From: a gamma proteobacterium symbiont of Ctena orbiculata
Lineage (GTDB): Bacteria > Pseudomonadota > Gammaproteobacteria > Chromatiales > Chromatiaceae
Direction of reading: 5' to 3'
Assembly: GCA_003058495.1 (NCBI GenBank)
Contig: QBVC01000018.1
Location: 62,001-126,000 of the forward strand
DNA: 64,000 nt
The notes under the pieces were generated by a model, which saw only the letters and a list, made by a program, of their open reading frames with translations, made no database searches and was not told the origin of the DNA. The position numbers were made by a program, and so were the translations under genes. Shown here piece by piece: positions 62,210 through 64,000 of the stretch (positions are counted from its first letter, which is position 1; the number at the start of each line of letters is the position of its first letter).

Positions 62210-62848
62210 TTAAAACCATGTTTCCGGAATGATCAATACATCGCCGGGCATCATTTTAACATTAGCAGAAATATCCCCGTCTCTGATCAAATCGTCCAGG
62301 CGGACCCGGTACTGGGTTGTTTTCCCATTGATCTTCCTCACTACCGTTGCTTTGTTGCCGGCAGCAAATTCCGTCAACCCGCCCACGGCGATAATGACAT
62401 CCAGCAGCGTCATTCCATCCCGGTAGTTGATCGACTGTGGCTGAGAGGCCTGACCCACCACTCGCACCTGTTCAGTATAGCGTCCGACGAACTCTGTAAC
62501 ACTCACTGTCACCTTTGGCGACTTGACGAATTTGGAGAGCTTTGCTTCCAGGGTTCTGGCCAGATCGGTGGGTGTCTTGCCACTCGCCGGCAGATCCTCC
62601 ACCAATGGCGTCGTGATCATGCCGTCGGGACGAACCACCACCTGGGTCGACAGTTCGCTATCACCCCAAACGAAAACATTGAGGGTATCGCCGGGCCCGA
62701 TGACATAGAGTGGTGAGTCCGGCCCCGCCACCGCGGTAGCGGCCTGACTGGTTGCGGGCATCTCCGGCGGGCTTGCACACCCCCCCGCCAAGGTGGCCGA
62801 GAGAACCAAGAGAAAACCTGTTAACTTCTTATAACCTGTTGATAACAT
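62210..62848 (-). CDS. Polysaccharide export lipoprotein (Wza-like, XrtA type)
   Basis: A 212-residue lipoprotein with lipobox TLAGGC (Cys 24). The Poly_export domain is YVIGPGDTLNVFVWGDSELS with VVVRPDGMITTPLVEDL, followed by an SLBB-type domain (VRVVGQASQPQSINYRDGMT, LLDVIIAVGGLTEFAAGNKA). It forms the outer-membrane export channel. ATG 62848 has an AGGAAAG ribosome site and begins the signal peptide; the frame is open to 62914. Confidence 0.92.
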   Translation of the reverse strand: MLSTGYKKLTGFLLVLSATLAGGCASPPEMPATSQAATAVAGPDSPLYVIGPGDTLNVFVWGDSELSTQVVVRPDGMITTPLVEDLPASGKTPTDLARTLEAKLSKFVKSPKVTVSVTEFVGRYTEQVRVVGQASQPQSINYRDGMTLLDVIIAVGGLTEFAAGNKATVVRKINGKTTQYRVRLDDLIRDGDISANVKMMPGDVLIIPETWF

Positions 62849-62888
62849 ATTGCTTTCCTGATATTCAATGATGTTAATCCGAGCTATT

Positions 62889-64000
62889 CTAACCCTTAAT
62901 TTGAGAGATCTCACTCAAAAGCTTCTTCGCCTCATCAGATTCGGGAAACTCCGGGTGTCCATCAATAATAGACACCAACACCTTCTCCGCATCCTTCTCC
63001 CTACCCGATTCTGCAAGCATAACAGCATAATGGTAAAGAATGGACGGATCCGTGGCACTCTCCAACACCGGGTTCAAGAGCTTCAGCGCGGTCGCCGTGT
63101 CACCCGATCTATGGGTCAGCCAGGCAAAGGTGTCCACCACCGCAGCGGAGCTGTTGCCGGTGAGGTCGTAGGCCTGTTTCGCCTGCTCCAGCGCCTTTTG
63201 CGGTGCCTGAGAGAAATTCAGCAGTGCTGAATTGTTAAGTGCCACTATATTACGCGGATTGGCTTCGAGCAGATCGCTGTAGAGCTTGAGCGCTGCCCTC
63301 ACCTTTCCCGCGGACTGATAGACGATCGCCAGCGCCAACTGCGCCTGCGGGTCCTCATTGTGGGCTTTTTTCCATTTCGTCAACAGTTTAATCGCACTGT
63401 TAGGATCCTGGTTCTTAATATACAGATCGGACAACTGCTGCACGATGACAAAAGGCGCTTGCGTGGTGGCATGGGCTTCCAGGCCCTTAATCGCCTTCTC
63501 ACGATCGCCCAGGGTTTCATGGTAGTTTGCCTGCAGCGTGATTCCCACAAACTTGGTCCTGTCGTCAGCGAGCAGCTGATCGATGATCCCCACCGCCTGT
63601 TGATGATTCGCCGCTCCCATCTCCAGCTTGTAACGCAACAATTTACCCTTGATGGATGTGGGGACCTCCCTGTCCAGCCTTTGCAGGGTTTCCCGAGCAG
63701 CATTCAAATCACCCCGCTCGGCCTGGAGATCTGCCAGCTGCAGATAGGCCGTCTCATTCCGCGGATTATCCTCCACCAGCTTTCTGATCGTCGATTCCGC
63801 CTCATCGTAGTGGCCCCCCTGCTGATCGAGCATGGCCAGCATCGACCTGATGGCAGGGTTGCTGCTCTTACGCAGCTCAACGTCGTCGAGGTAGACGGCC
63901 GCCCTTTCAGGCTCCTTTCTTCGCAGATAGTACCTGGCGAGTATGACCCTCGGGAGCCAGGGATTGTGCCCGGATTCGACCGCCTTCTCCAGCCATGCCA
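62889..64000 (-). CDS. TPR-repeat protein of the PrsT type, partial
   Basis: At least 370 residues (the frame is open to the right edge; the N-terminus is outside the window). It is made of tetratricopeptide repeats such as NPRNETAYLQLADLQAERGD and NPRNIVALNNSALLNFSQAP, and the visible part ends in SDEAKKLLSEISQIKG. The repeats and position next to the XrtA-type export lipoprotein and kinase suggest the PEP-CTERM/XrtA-associated PrsT protein. The upstream segment is AWLEKAVESGHNPWLPRVIL. Confidence 0.82.
   Translation of the reverse strand, partial: AWLEKAVESGHNPWLPRVILARYYLRRKEPERAAVYLDDVELRKSSNPAIRSMLAMLDQQGGHYDEAESTIRKLVEDNPRNETAYLQLADLQAERGDLNAARETLQRLDREVPTSIKGKLLRYKLEMGAANHQQAVGIIDQLLADDRTKFVGITLQANYHETLGDREKAIKGLEAHATTQAPFVIVQQLSDLYIKNQDPNSAIKLLTKWKKAHNEDPQAQLALAIVYQSAGKVRAALKLYSDLLEANPRNIVALNNSALLNFSQAPQKALEQAKQAYDLTGNSSAAVVDTFAWLTHRSGDTATALKLLNPVLESATDPSILYHYAVMLAESGREKDAEKVLVSIIDGHPEFPESDEAKKLLSEISQIKG

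Noticed and set aside
1-64000. CRISPR arrays, tRNA or rRNA genes, transposases, phage genes
   Set aside because: No regularly spaced direct repeats, cloverleaf-like units, transposase motifs or phage structural genes were found on either strand.

Overview
The window reads as chromosome of a free-living or symbiotic sulfur-oxidising gammaproteobacterium. It has moderate to high GC and dense operons. The genes include a prokaryotic-type ATP sulfurylase of the kind used in dissimilatory sulfur oxidation, a 2-oxoacid:ferredoxin oxidoreductase, a split proton-translocating transhydrogenase, RecBCD, HrpA and an XrtA-type exopolysaccharide cluster. A Chromatiales/Sedimenticola/Thiodiazotropha-like origin is an inference from gene content, not a proven assignment. 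No phage, insertion sequence, CRISPR array, tRNA or rRNA was seen.

Layout. 0-8.2 kb: housekeeping genes (Cys-tRNA(Pro) deacylase, PqiA-like membrane protein, HspQ, DUF3581), the 4.5S SRP RNA on the minus strand, and the tesA / ybbA-ybbP divergon whose start codons overlap. 8.2-14.7 kb (minus): an OmpA-type lipoprotein, then KorA, KorB and a ferritin-like protein in one tightly overlapping operon, followed by a thioredoxin-like protein, a duplicated-domain small protein and a DUF547 protein. 14.9-23.8 kb: a TetR regulator divergent from a complete fatty-acid beta-oxidation operon (fadE, fadN-type fusion, fadA, thioesterase, FMN enzyme), with a palindromic operator candidate between them.

23.9-34.0 kb is an iron island and the most interesting part. 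A Fur box lies upstream of hemP (a 59-residue gene found by reading the sequence), which leads an imelysin / di-haem oxidoreductase / imelysin / DUF1513 / MauG-like peroxidase operon. A near-identical Fur box lies upstream of an 87-residue protein plus a DUF2325 protein. A third, symmetrical Fur box sits between a pair of bacterioferritins and bfd. The bacterioferritins are complementary: one keeps the ferroxidase ligands and has lost the haem methionine, the other keeps the methionine and has lost almost all ferroxidase ligands. A 47-residue basic ORF overlaps the end of bfd.

34.1-44.2 kb: sat, then recC-recB-recD with overlapping ends. 44.2-53.3 kb: an HDOD signalling protein, DUF1631 and PilZ proteins, an RND/MMPL exporter, an acidic-linker lipoprotein, a protein with an HEYGH motif, a lytic transglycosylase and YchJ. 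53.3-60.8 kb: a candidate 20-codon ORF ending in an intrinsic terminator, hrpA, an intergenic array of three hairpins, and pntAA-pntAB-pntB. 61.2-64 kb: tyrosine autokinase, polysaccharide export lipoprotein and a TPR protein of the PrsT type running off the right edge.

Limits: all family assignments come from reading the translated sequence; no database search was run. Starts are chosen from Shine-Dalgarno position, signal peptides and overlaps, and several GTG/TTG starts are uncertain.
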